A DNA stretch of 64,000 nt, taken from contig JAEWQB010000017.1 in the NCBI GenBank assembly GCA_023460395.1, positions 1-64,000 of the forward strand, read 5' to 3'. This stretch comes from Pseudomonadota bacterium. GTDB lineage: Bacteria > Desulfobacterota > Desulfovibrionia > Desulfovibrionales > Desulfovibrionaceae. Within the stretch, counting starts at the first letter, position 1. Each line of letters starts with the position of its first letter. Both the position numbers and the translations under genes were made by a program. This document shows positions 7,673 to 16,174 of this stretch, piece by piece. The notes under the pieces were generated by a model. That model did no database searches, was not told where the DNA came from, and saw only the letters and a program-made list of their open reading frames with translations.

Positions 7673-8488
7673 CTAAACAAAGAGCAGCAAACTCACCGCC
7701 ATGACAACCATGCCCGCCACCAACCCGAAAATCGAGTGGTGGTGCTCGCCGTATTCCTTGGCTGAAGGAAGCAGTTCATCCAGCGAAATGAACACCATTA
7801 TGCCCGCCACTCCGGCAAACAACACTCCGAATACCGTTTCGGAGAAAAAAGGCATGAGCACCACATAGCCCACCAGCGCCCCAACCGGCTCGGCAAGGCC
7901 GGACAGAAAGGAATATCGGAACGCTCTGCTCCGGTCGCCCGTGGCGTAATATATGGGAATGGAAACCGCGATTCCTTCGGGAATATTGTGAATGGCTATG
8001 GCTATGGCTATGGCAACCCCCAGTTGTGAGTCGGTTAATGCGGCGGTAAACGTGGCAAGCCCTTCAGGAAAGTTGTGTATGCCTATAGCCAGCGCGGTGA
8101 ACACCCCCGTGCGGTACAGCTTGCGATACCGGGCCGCCTCACATTTGTCATCCATGGCTTCAGCTTTCTGAATCTCATGCGGGTTTTCTTCCGAAGGCAC
8201 CAGCATGTCGATAAGCGCGATGAAGCCGATCCCCCCGAAAAAGGCAAGAACGGCAAGCCACGATCCCCACACCTCTCCCTGCGCGGTCACCAATGCGGCC
8301 TTGGCCTTAACCAATATTTCCACAAAGGACACATACAGCATCACCCCTGCGGAGAACCCCAGTGCCACAGAAAGCAGTTTTGTGTTTGTTTTCTTTGCGA
8401 AAAACGCCATGGCGCTGCCGACTCCCGTAGACAACCCCGCCAGCAGCGTAAGCCCAAACGCGTAGAGATATTGATCTGTGGTGAACAT
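7673..8488 (-). CDS. zupT: ZIP-family divalent metal transporter (ZupT-like), 271 aa
   Basis: An inner-membrane importer of Zn(II) and related divalent cations. About eight hydrophobic segments are visible. The diagnostic helix pair is FTALAIGIHNFPEGLATF and IAIAIAIHNIPEGIAVSIPI, whose His, Asn, Pro and Glu residues line the metal site. SGLAEPVGALVGY is also typical. The central loop is acidic and Cys-poor (SEENPHEIQKAEAMDDKCE). I chose the ATG at 8488 (MFTTDQYLYAFG), where the first helix begins; an upstream in-frame start would add ten unconvincing residues. A GC-rich hairpin followed by TTTTCT on the minus strand (about 8524-8541) lies just upstream. Confidence 0.88.
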   Translation of the reverse strand: MFTTDQYLYAFGLTLLAGLSTGVGSAMAFFAKKTNTKLLSVALGFSAGVMLYVSFVEILVKAKAALVTAQGEVWGSWLAVLAFFGGIGFIALIDMLVPSEENPHEIQKAEAMDDKCEAARYRKLYRTGVFTALAIGIHNFPEGLATFTAALTDSQLGVAIAIAIAIHNIPEGIAVSIPIYYATGDRSRAFRYSFLSGLAEPVGALVGYVVLMPFFSETVFGVLFAGVAGIMVFISLDELLPSAKEYGEHHHSIFGLVAGMVVMAVSLLLFV

Positions 8489-8777
8489 ACCAAATCCATG
8501 GGTAACAGGCCTGAACACAGAAAACCGCGCAAATGCGCGGGAGAACCTCTTCCACCTAAAACCAATAACTCCACAAAGTATACAGGTTTCCGTGAGACGG
8601 ACAAGAGGCGAAGGATACTTCCCCTACGGTTTAGGCGAGAATTTGCTGAGAGATTGCTCGGACACGCCGCGCTGCGAAAACTTAGGGGGCACACAGCACA
8701 GCCACATGACAGGAGCGGCAGCGGCAGGTATTCACCCCTGTCGCCCAAGCGCCGCAGCATCTTAACCGGGAAGCGTC

Positions 8778-9602
8778 TTATCCTAGTTCCGGCTGGGAAC
8801 GGAACGGCAGGTAGCTGGAGGGCATTTTGTCTTTAAGTTGTACGCCGGAGAGCCCCATGGCAAAGGCGTTTTCCACAAGATAACTGAGCTTGCGCACCCC
8901 CATATCTATGCTCATGCCGCCATTGCGGACATTGGAAATGCAATTACGCGCCTCGTCGGTCAGACCCACACGCGGGGCAAAGGTCATATACACACCAAGG
9001 GAGTTAGGCGAACTCAGGCCGGGGCGCTCTCCGATAAGCATAACAACCAGCCGGGCCTGCAGTAATTCCGCCACACCGTCTCCCACCGCCACGCGACCGT
9101 GGTCTACCAGACACACCGGAGAGGCGCTCAGACCGCCATAGCGCAAGGAATCCAGAAACTGGAGAGTAAAGGGCACCGCGTTTTCGTGGACAGCCCGCGA
9201 AGACAATCCGTTGCTGATAACCACGCATACATCCGCCCCTTGCGATTCCCGCCCCAGCCCCCGCAGCCGTTCTTGCGACGCCGCGGAAAGCCTGCGCCCC
9301 TTGTCCGGGCGGGTAAGGAACTCTCCCCGGTCCGCAACTTCACTTTCGAGCAGCAGTGCGGGATACCCATGTTCTTGTAGCTCGGCAGCCATGTCCTGCA
9401 TGGCAAAGGGCTGAAGCACGGCATCACGGGCCTGCGCGTGCGCCAAACGAAAGGACAGACTTTCTGCGAGAGGCAAGCTCACGCCGCAGCGACCGAGGCT
9501 GATCCGAGCATCCGTAAACTGCCGGAGTTCCGCCCATGGGTCTTCGGTGACGATACGTCTTCCCGTTGTCCGGTTGGTCGTGGCGGATGTTTCTGTATTC
9601 AT
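8778..9602 (-). CDS. eutC: Ethanolamine ammonia-lyase small subunit
   Basis: EutC forms, with EutB, the adenosylcobalamin-dependent lyase that splits ethanolamine into acetaldehyde and ammonia. Visible family blocks are FTDARISLGRCGVSLP near residue 30, FRLAHAQARDAV, then CVVISNGLSSRAVHENA, LIGERPGLSSPNSLGVYMTF and EARNCISNVRNGGM. These build the cobalamin-contacting lid. The 274-aa length is normal. It follows eutB by 44 bp and is the last gene of the dctPQM-eutBC operon. No shell-targeting peptide was recognised in the N-terminal TETSATTNRTTGRR stretch, and no shell genes are in the window. Confidence 0.97.
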   Translation of the reverse strand: MNTETSATTNRTTGRRIVTEDPWAELRQFTDARISLGRCGVSLPLAESLSFRLAHAQARDAVLQPFAMQDMAAELQEHGYPALLLESEVADRGEFLTRPDKGRRLSAASQERLRGLGRESQGADVCVVISNGLSSRAVHENAVPFTLQFLDSLRYGGLSASPVCLVDHGRVAVGDGVAELLQARLVVMLIGERPGLSSPNSLGVYMTFAPRVGLTDEARNCISNVRNGGMSIDMGVRKLSYLVENAFAMGLSGVQLKDKMPSSYLPFRSQPELG

Positions 9603-9646
9603 GGCTGATCCTTTTCTGTATTACCCGGCGCGACTCGTCAAAAGAG

Positions 9647-11008
9647 TTACGCGACCATGTCGGACGCTAACGCGCGCAGTCTACCGCCCGAACCGGGAGG
9701 CAGCAGTTCGCCAACCGAATCATGAATTCCCATCGACTCCAGCCATGCCTCGAATTCCGGGGCAGGACGCTTCCGTAACAGCTTGCGCAGATAAGCGGCA
9801 TCATGAAACGAGGTGGATTGGTAGTTGAGCATAATATCATCCGCTCCCGGAATACCCATGACAAAGTTGCACCCTGCGGCACCCAGCAGAGTTAGCAGCA
9901 CATCCATGTCGTCCTGATCTGCCTCTGCGTGGTTGGTATAGCAGATGTCCACGCCCATGGAGAGGCCCAGCAACTTACCACAGAAATGATCTTCCAAACC
10001 GGCCCGGATAATCTGCTTCCCGTTAAACAGGTATTCCGGCCCGATAAAGCCAACCACGGTGTTCACCAGCAACGCCGGAAACCGCCGGGCCACGGCATAG
10101 GCACGTGTTTCTATGGTCTGCTGATCCACCCCGTGATGGGCGTTAGCCGAAAGGGCACTGCCCTGCCCGGTTTCAAAATACATAACGTCGTTGCCCACAG
10201 TGCCCCGCTTCAGAGCGAGTGTGGCTTCATACGCTTCCTGCAACAGGGAAAGAGAAATACCAAAGCTGGCGTTAGCCTTTTCCGTTCCCGCAATAGACTG
10301 GAAACACAGGTCAACGGGTGCGCCGTTTGCCATAACTTCCATGGCAGTGGTCACGTGCGTGAGCACGCAGGTCTGCGTGGGAATAGCGTAGCGCTGCACC
10401 ACGGAATCGAGCAGCTCAAGCAGGCGCGAAATATTGTCCACACTGTCCGTGGCGGGGTTTATGCCAATAACCGCGTCGCCACAGCCATACTGCAATCCAT
10501 CAATGGTGGATGCCAAGATACCCTTAAGATCATCCGTGGGATGATTGGGTTGCAGCCGCACGGAAAAATGTCCCGGCAACCCTATGGTATTACGAAAGCG
10601 CTTCACGACCACGCATTTTGAAGCCACCAACACCAGATCCTGCATACGCATGAGCTTGCATACGGCGGCTACCATTTCAGGAGTCAGACCGGGGGCAAGG
10701 CGGGTTAACGCCTGCGCATCCGCCGCGTCCGTGAGCAGCCAGTCGCGCAAATCCCCCACGGTGAAGCTGCTTACCGGCGCAAACGCTTCCACATCGTGCG
10801 TATCCAGAATAAGACGCGTCACCTCGTCTTCTTCATAGGGGACAACGCTCTCGTTCAGAAACCGTTTAAGCGGCACATCGGCGAGCGCCATTTGCGCCCG
10901 CACCCGTTCTTCTTCCGAAGCTGCCGCCACGCCCGCCAGCACGTCTCCTGACCGCAACGGGGTGGCCTTAGCCAGCAATTCCCGCAATGGGCTTGTATGA
11001 TGTATCAT
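9647..11008 (-). CDS. eutB: Ethanolamine ammonia-lyase large subunit
   Basis: The catalytic TIM-barrel subunit of the B12-dependent lyase, 453 aa as in the family. Conserved stretches include RNTIGLPGHFSVRLQPNHP, GCGDAVIGINPATDSV, CVLTHVTTAMEVM, DLCFQSIAGTEKAN, FETGQGSALSANAHHGVDQQT and GVDICYTNHAEADQDDMD. These hold the ethanolamine and cofactor contacts. GGAGAGGG precedes the ATG at 11008. It lies 260 bp after dctM on the same strand; that gap has short GC-rich stems but no convincing terminator, so it is probably in the TRAP operon. A reactivase (EutA) was not found in the window. Confidence 0.97.
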   Translation of the reverse strand: MIHHTSPLRELLAKATPLRSGDVLAGVAAASEEERVRAQMALADVPLKRFLNESVVPYEEDEVTRLILDTHDVEAFAPVSSFTVGDLRDWLLTDAADAQALTRLAPGLTPEMVAAVCKLMRMQDLVLVASKCVVVKRFRNTIGLPGHFSVRLQPNHPTDDLKGILASTIDGLQYGCGDAVIGINPATDSVDNISRLLELLDSVVQRYAIPTQTCVLTHVTTAMEVMANGAPVDLCFQSIAGTEKANASFGISLSLLQEAYEATLALKRGTVGNDVMYFETGQGSALSANAHHGVDQQTIETRAYAVARRFPALLVNTVVGFIGPEYLFNGKQIIRAGLEDHFCGKLLGLSMGVDICYTNHAEADQDDMDVLLTLLGAAGCNFVMGIPGADDIMLNYQSTSFHDAAYLRKLLRKRPAPEFEAWLESMGIHDSVGELLPPGSGGRLRALASDMVA

Positions 11009-11268
11009 TCCCTCTCCAGCGCAGACAAAGGCATTTCACGTACTTCCACCCTGAAAACGTCCCGCCTCGACGCCTTAAGCATTTTCCACCAGCGCATGAT
11101 ACGGACGCTCTCCCCATACGCAGAACGCCGCACGGTTTTCAGTCCCGGAACGGTCCCGCCGCGCCGTGGCGGCAGGACTGTCTCCGGGGTACTGATTCAC
11201 ATTGTTCGTCTGTATGAAACGGCGGTTCGCGCGGGCCATACTACCCGACTCTATTCCGCGCGAGGGCG

Positions 11269-12591
11269 CTATCTGGCGAAGTACATATCGGGAAGATACA
11301 TGGCAATCTGCGGAAACGCCATGATCAGCACAAGTCCCAGCACTGTCAGCGCCACAAACGGTACGATGGAGGCGTAGATGTCCGCCAGCGTCACGTCCTT
11401 GGGGGCCATGGCCTTCATAAGGAAGAGGTTATAACCGAAAGGCGGCGTCATGTAGGCAATCTGGCAGGTGACGGTATAGAGCACCCCGTACCAAATGGGA
11501 TTAAACCCAAGGGATATGATGAGCGGGATGTATAACGGTGCCACAATGACCAGCATGGCTGTATCATCCAGAAACATGCCCATGACGACGAAAGAAATCT
11601 GCATCATAATGAGCACGCCCCACGGACTGAGGCCCCATTGTTCGAGGAACAGACTCTTGATGGCGTGAACCGCGCCCAGTCCGTCGAACACCGCACCAAA
11701 GCACAGAGCCGCCATGATAATCCACATGAACATACAGCTCACGTGCAGTGTCTGATGCAATGTGTCGCTCATGACCTTCTGAGTAAGCCGTTTTTTGCAT
11801 ATGGCAGCCAGCGTGGCAGCGACAGCGCCCACGGCAGAGCTTTCCACCAAGCTCGTCACGCCCATCATGAAAAATCCGGTTACGGAAAAGATGATGATAA
11901 GCGGCAACAAACCGGCCAACAGCAGGCGATATTTGTCCGCTTTGGGCATAGCGCGCTCTTCAGCGGGAAGCGCCGGACCCATTTCCGGCTGAAACTTACA
12001 GCGCACGACAATGTATGCGATGTACAGCACGGCAAACAACAGGCCGGGTCCGACACCGGCTAGCCACAGCTTACTCACGGGCTGCCGGGCGATCATGCCA
12101 TACAGCACCAGCACTATGCTGGGGGGAACCATAATACCAAGCGAACTGCCTGCCTGGATAACCCCCGTAACCATGCGCTTGTCATACCCACGCTTAAGCA
12201 TTTCCGGCAGGGCGATGGACGAGCCGATAGCCATGCCCGCCACACTCAGACCGTTCATAGCCGAAATGGCGACCATAAGCACCACCGTGCCAATAGCTAG
12301 ACCGCCGTGTAGCGGCCCCATCCATACGTGGATCATGCGATACAAATCGTTGGCTATGCCGGATTCAGAAAGCATGTACCCCATGTAGATAAAAAGAGGC
12401 AGCGTAAGCAGAGGGAACCAGTTTAGCAATGAAATGGCTGAGTTAAATGCCATTTCCGACCCGCCATCACCCCACAGAAGCAACGAGGCGGCAGCCCCGA
12501 TAAAGCCAATGGCTCCAAACACTCTCTGCCCGGTAAGCAACAGGAGCATAAGTGAAGAAAACATCAACAGCGCGATCATTTCATAACTCAT
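11269..12591 (-). CDS. dctM: TRAP transporter large permease (DctM family)
   Basis: The 12-helix channel subunit that drives sodium- or proton-coupled uptake of the ligand held by DctP. The 440-aa sequence is hydrophobic throughout, with typical DctM motifs: LLTGQRVFGAIGFIGA at the start, LPLFIYMGYMLSESGI, GLSVAGMAIGSSIALPEM, VTGVIQAGSSLGIMVPPSIVLVLYG, and near the C-terminus QIAYMTPPFGYNLFLMKA. It overlaps dctQ by 4 bp (translational coupling) and precedes eutB, so the likely cargo is ethanolamine or a close analogue. That substrate is inferred from gene context, not from the sequence of this subunit. Confidence 0.95.
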   Translation of the reverse strand: MSYEMIALLMFSSLMLLLLTGQRVFGAIGFIGAAASLLLWGDGGSEMAFNSAISLLNWFPLLTLPLFIYMGYMLSESGIANDLYRMIHVWMGPLHGGLAIGTVVLMVAISAMNGLSVAGMAIGSSIALPEMLKRGYDKRMVTGVIQAGSSLGIMVPPSIVLVLYGMIARQPVSKLWLAGVGPGLLFAVLYIAYIVVRCKFQPEMGPALPAEERAMPKADKYRLLLAGLLPLIIIFSVTGFFMMGVTSLVESSAVGAVAATLAAICKKRLTQKVMSDTLHQTLHVSCMFMWIIMAALCFGAVFDGLGAVHAIKSLFLEQWGLSPWGVLIMMQISFVVMGMFLDDTAMLVIVAPLYIPLIISLGFNPIWYGVLYTVTCQIAYMTPPFGYNLFLMKAMAPKDVTLADIYASIVPFVALTVLGLVLIMAFPQIAMYLPDMYFAR

Positions 12592-13100
12592 GGTACAAGC
12601 TCTCCCTTAGCTCTGGCGATGTCCTTAAATAGTTCTGAAAACGCTTGCAGAAGCATGAGGAAAATGCCCAGCACCATGATGCATTTAATGGGAGCCATGG
12701 GCGGTGCCCACGAAGAATAGTTGGTCTGATTATACTCTATGGAATACAGCGTGCTTGAAACGCCACCGTACAGAAGCAGCACGAGGTAGAAGATAAGGAA
12801 AACAGAAGTCCAGACATCCACCTTGGACTGCTTGCGACGTGTCCAGCGGCAATAAAGCACATCCATACGCACATGCGCGTGCAACAACAGAGAGAATCCA
12901 CCGCCCAGCAGGTAATAGGCGGCCATAGTGAACTGCGCCATTTCCACGGCCCAGATCACTGGCGAGTTGAACACGGAGCGCGCAATAGCGGAATACAGCA
13001 GTATCCCCATCATTACGAACACCAGTGACAGTGCGACTTTACCTACAAGACGATTAATCGCGTCAATGTAGTGCACGTAAATTTTTATATACTTAGGCAC
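12588..13100 (-). CDS. dctQ: TRAP transporter small permease (DctQ family)
   Basis: The four-helix partner of DctM. At 170 aa it has normal family length. Hydrophobic helices are seen at about 20-45, 55-75, 95-115 and 135-160, and the family-typical PVIWAVEMAQFTMAAYYLLGGG follows the first helix. The stop overlaps the dctM start. It is separated from dctP by 157 bp that contains a strong stem-loop, which could let the cell make more binding protein than permease. Confidence 0.9.
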   Translation of the reverse strand: MPKYIKIYVHYIDAINRLVGKVALSLVFVMMGILLYSAIARSVFNSPVIWAVEMAQFTMAAYYLLGGGFSLLLHAHVRMDVLYCRWTRRKQSKVDVWTSVFLIFYLVLLLYGGVSSTLYSIEYNQTNYSSWAPPMAPIKCIMVLGIFLMLLQAFSELFKDIARAKGELVP

Positions 13101-13181
13101 AATAAGCTCGTTGGTGAGACGTTGGCAAAACGGGTACCGCCACCCAAGGGCGGGCGTGTATGGCGCGCCAAGCTGGTACCC

Positions 13182-13244
13182 GCCACACCCCGCTCCGTCC
13201 TGCGACGGAACGATCAGAATCCATGACGGAAACGGGGTGTGGGC
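13182..13244 (-). promoter_or_regulatory. Large stem-loop between dctP and dctQ
   Basis: GCCACACCCCG (13182-13192) pairs with CGGGGTGTGGGC (13233-13244) with one bulge, enclosing a second stem TCCGTC / GACGGA. There is no T-run, so it is more likely an mRNA-stabilising or processing element than a full terminator. It would raise DctP over DctQM. Confidence 0.45.
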
Positions 13245-13257
13245 GCGGCATCAGAAT

Positions 13258-14319
13258 CTAGTAACGGTAAGGCGCTCCGGCCTTGCGCATGGTTTCGACG
13301 TAATTTTTCAGAATGCTGACGATTTTAGCGCTGCGCGGGCTGTTGGCAGCCACTTCATCCCAGTACTTCATCGCTTCGCTTTCCACGATGGACCATTCGT
13401 CTTCGGGAATGGAGGTCAGTTCCAGCTTGCCGCCGGTAACGCGGTAGTGGGCTTCTCCCCACCAGTACCAATGCAGACGGTAGTAGTTGGAGCTGTCCAT
13501 GGACAGGCGGAACAGCGTCTTCAAGTGTTCAGGCACTGCTTCCCACTTATCGCTATTGGCAAAGTACGAACCGCACCATGCCCCGGAGATGTTGTTGGTG
13601 AGGTAGTACTTGGTCACATCGGCCCAACCCACGGTGTAGTCTTCGGTAATACCGGACCACGCCACGCCGTCCAGTTCGCCGGTTTGCAGGGCGACTTCCA
13701 CGTCTTCCCAAGGCAGGGTTACCGGCACCACGCCGAAACGGCTGAGGAACTTGCCGCCTGTGGGGAAGGTAAAGACGCGCTTACCCTTAAGGTCGTTGAT
13801 GGAACGGATGGGAGACACGGTGGCAAAGTTGCACGGATCCCACGCGCCAGCGCCAAGCCACGTAACGCCCTTGACCTCGGAATATGCTTCTTCCCAGATT
13901 TCCTTCAGACCGTAGTGATTGAACAGGGTGGGCACGTCCAGCGAGTAACGCGAAGCGAAGGGGAAATAGGCGGCAAAGACAGACACATCCACGGGTGCGG
14001 CGATGGAGTCGTCATCGCTCTGCACGGCGTCAATGGTGCCGCGCTGCATGGCACGGAACAGTTCTCCGGTGGGTACCAACTGGTCCGCGTGGTACAATTC
14101 GATGACCATTTCGCCGTTGGCGGCCTTATTGAAGGCGTCAATCTGCGGCTTGATCACGTGCTCCGCCAGCGAAGGCCCGGCATAGGTCTGCATACGCCAA
14201 CGGATTGGGGTTTTCTTGCTGGCATGCACAAAAGGAGCATTCACGGCAGTGGCGGCTACAGCCGCCGTTGCGCCTACACCGGCTACGCTAGCTTTCTTGA
14301 GGAACTCTCTTCTCTTCAT
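13258..14319 (-). CDS. dctP: TRAP transporter periplasmic substrate-binding protein (DctP family)
   Basis: The extracytoplasmic ligand receptor of the TRAP system. The first 33 residues form a twin-arginine signal: MKRREFLKKASVAG, a hydrophobic Ala/Val stretch, then VHA before the mature start. The fold markers are RWRMQTYAGPS, VIELYHADQLVPTGELFRAMQRGTIDAV, GKRVFTFPTGGKFLSRFGVVPV and LQTGELDGVAWSG; the conserved ligand-clamping Arg of acid-binding relatives is not evident at the usual place. Together with adjacent eutBC this suggests a positively charged ligand such as ethanolamine, but that is inference. It is first in the operon, downstream of a sigma-54-like promoter. Confidence 0.93.
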   Translation of the reverse strand: MKRREFLKKASVAGVGATAAVAATAVNAPFVHASKKTPIRWRMQTYAGPSLAEHVIKPQIDAFNKAANGEMVIELYHADQLVPTGELFRAMQRGTIDAVQSDDDSIAAPVDVSVFAAYFPFASRYSLDVPTLFNHYGLKEIWEEAYSEVKGVTWLGAGAWDPCNFATVSPIRSINDLKGKRVFTFPTGGKFLSRFGVVPVTLPWEDVEVALQTGELDGVAWSGITEDYTVGWADVTKYYLTNNISGAWCGSYFANSDKWEAVPEHLKTLFRLSMDSSNYYRLHWYWWGEAHYRVTGGKLELTSIPEDEWSIVESEAMKYWDEVAANSPRSAKIVSILKNYVETMRKAGAPYRY

Positions 14320-14526
14320 GATCTTCTCCGGTCATAATGGTTGGTCGCACAACTATTCGACACAGCACCACGACCCGGAGCACCCTCGCCTCCCCCTGAG
14401 AACCGACACAGACCCGCACAGTCCGTAACGTGTCGTTTTCTGAAAGCGGAGTCACGCAGTTGGCGTGTTGCGCGGGCACACCCGAAATCGCGCAGTTTAC
14501 GCCGTCGCGTTGTTCCACTTCCAAAA

Positions 14527-14541
14527 GCAAAAAACGTTCCC
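14527..14541 (-). promoter_or_regulatory. Candidate sigma-54 promoter of the dctPQM-eutBC operon
   Basis: On the minus strand GGGAAC-GTTTT-TTGC matches the -24/-12 pattern TGGCAC-N5-TTGC with correct spacing of the GG and GC pairs. It lies 208 bp before the dctP start, which implies a long leader. The NtrC-type regulator encoded in this cluster is the obvious activator. Confidence 0.45.
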
Positions 14542-14964
14542 CATTAGTGCACTTTGCACATTGAAACAAAAATAATTTTATTATTTCACAGTATTAAAAA
14601 TATATTGGCAAAGGTTCATCCCCGTTTTCCCGGCACGCCGGGCCAGAACGGCAGCGTGTTTAACCATATTTTTATCATTTTTGTAGTTTTTAGAGCGTTA
14701 TATTTATCCATTTTTGTTAAAAAAAGATAAATATGCACATTTCTCGCCTAAACTGCGGTGTATTTGCAGAACTACGCAACAATATTACAAATACACAGAA
14801 GCGCGTATTGATGCAAATCTGGTGTTTGTCCTGCAATAAGCCTTAGTCTTCCCCTCTCATACAAAATTGCTGGGCCAGACATAGTAATACGCCCATTATT
14901 TTCATTTTTGTAAATATCACAATTCCTCCTCGCGAAGGAGAAAATACCCGAACCCCATACCCCC

Positions 14965-14994
14965 TTGCCTTGTCTGCGTGCCAGTGCCTATAAG
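14965..14994 (+). promoter_or_regulatory. Possible sigma-70 promoter of the ADH-kinase genes
   Basis: TTGCCT and TATAAG are separated by 18 bp, ending 37 bp before the ADH start. It is a moderate match only. No sigma-54 pattern was found close to this start. Confidence 0.35.
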
Positions 14995-15031
14995 ATAACC
15001 GACATCTTCACCTCTTTCCACGAGCAACGCC

Positions 15032-16174
15032 ATGCTGGTAACCAAGTTCGCCATACCTGACGTCATTTTTGGTAACGGCAGCGTCAGGCATCTCACTCAG
15101 TGCATTCGCCGGTTAGGCGCGGGGCGCGTCCTCCTCGTCAGCGATCGTGGCGTGGAGTCTGCGGGATGGGTCAGCTTAGTCCGCTCTCTTATTGAAGAGG
15201 ACGGGCTTTCCTGCGTCTACTTCAACGATGTAGATTCCAACCCACGGGACTATCAGGTCCACCGTGGGGCGGAACTGTATAGGCAGGAAGACGCCGATGT
15301 AATCATTGGGCTTGGCGGGGGCAGCCCCATTGACGCAGCCAAGGGCATAGCCACCATTGCGGGAAACGGCGGCAGAATTCGTGATTATGAAGGGGCCAAC
15401 CGGATTATGCGCCCGCTGCCCCCCATGGTTTTTATCCCCACCACCGCAGGCAGCGGCTCGGATATGTCCCAGTTCAGCATCATCACCGATGTGGAACGTC
15501 AGGTAAAAATGTCCATTATCAGCCGTTCGCTGGTACCCAATATTTCCATTATCGACCCGCAATTACTGTCCACCAAAACACCTCAGCTCATCATCGCCTC
15601 GGCGGTGGATGCGCTGGCCCACGCCGTGGAATCGTATGTTTCCAAGGCCGCCTCACCGTTTACGGAACATCAGGCGCTGCTGGCCATCCGGCTTATAATG
15701 GATAATATACGGGAAGCGGTTTCCACCCGTTCCCCCGCCGCACTGGAACAACTCAGCATCGCCAGCACCGCAGCCGGAATGTCGTTCAGCAACGCGGGTC
15801 TGGGCATAGGTCACTCGCTGGCCCACTCCGTAGGCGGACGATATGACGTGCTGCACGGGCTGGTGCATCCTATTTTGCTTCCTGTGGTTATGCGGTTCAA
15901 CATGCCCGCCTGCGAAACGAAAATGGCACGAATCGCGGCAGAGGTGGTAGGCCCGGACTCCTGCCCGGACAGGCTTCTCGCTGATCGCGGCATCGCCACG
16001 TTGGAAGCCCTTTTCCGCTCGCTGGGTGTGACAACGAGATTGCGCGAAATCCTTCCTTCCGACACGCACCTTGAGGCACTGTGCCAGATGGCCCAACGCG
16101 ATATCTGCACACTGAGCAACCCCAGAGAACCAAGCTGCGCCGATCTGATAAACATCTGCGAGGAAGCATGGTAG
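15032..16174 (+). CDS. Iron-containing alcohol dehydrogenase, 380 aa (first copy)
   Basis: An Fe(II)-dependent, NAD(P)-linked group III alcohol dehydrogenase. The nucleotide site is IIGLGGGSPIDAAKG near residue 95, followed by PTTAGSGSDMS. The metal ligands sit in the blocks VDALAHAVESYV (Asp and His) and GIGHSLAHSVGGRYDVLHGLVHPI (two His). Acetaldehyde reduction to ethanol, or the reverse, would suit its place facing the ethanolamine operon. It overlaps the histidine kinase start by 7 bp, so the metabolic enzyme and the sensor are translated together. It is clearly paralogous to the gene at 19451 but diverged, with a shorter C-terminus. Confidence 0.93.
   Translation: MLVTKFAIPDVIFGNGSVRHLTQCIRRLGAGRVLLVSDRGVESAGWVSLVRSLIEEDGLSCVYFNDVDSNPRDYQVHRGAELYRQEDADVIIGLGGGSPIDAAKGIATIAGNGGRIRDYEGANRIMRPLPPMVFIPTTAGSGSDMSQFSIITDVERQVKMSIISRSLVPNISIIDPQLLSTKTPQLIIASAVDALAHAVESYVSKAASPFTEHQALLAIRLIMDNIREAVSTRSPAALEQLSIASTAAGMSFSNAGLGIGHSLAHSVGGRYDVLHGLVHPILLPVVMRFNMPACETKMARIAAEVVGPDSCPDRLLADRGIATLEALFRSLGVTTRLREILPSDTHLEALCQMAQRDICTLSNPREPSCADLINICEEAW

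Larger units (their letters stand above)
14320..15031. other. 712-bp divergent control region between dctP and the first iron ADH
   Basis: The part nearest dctP (14320-14540) has normal GC and carries GACAC or GTGTC half-sites near 14355, 14404 and 14430. The middle (14560-14920) is strongly AT-rich, with runs such as ATTTTTGT repeated several times, the sort of sequence that bends or binds IHF/H-NS-type proteins. A small palindrome GTGCA-CTT-TGCAC lies at 14547-14559. No gene was found. Confidence 0.5.

Noticed and set aside
8519..8777. Possible riboswitch upstream of zupT on the minus strand
   Set aside because: There are stems and a terminator-like hairpin, but the conserved blocks of TPP, FMN, cobalamin, glycine, Moco and manganese riboswitches do not match.
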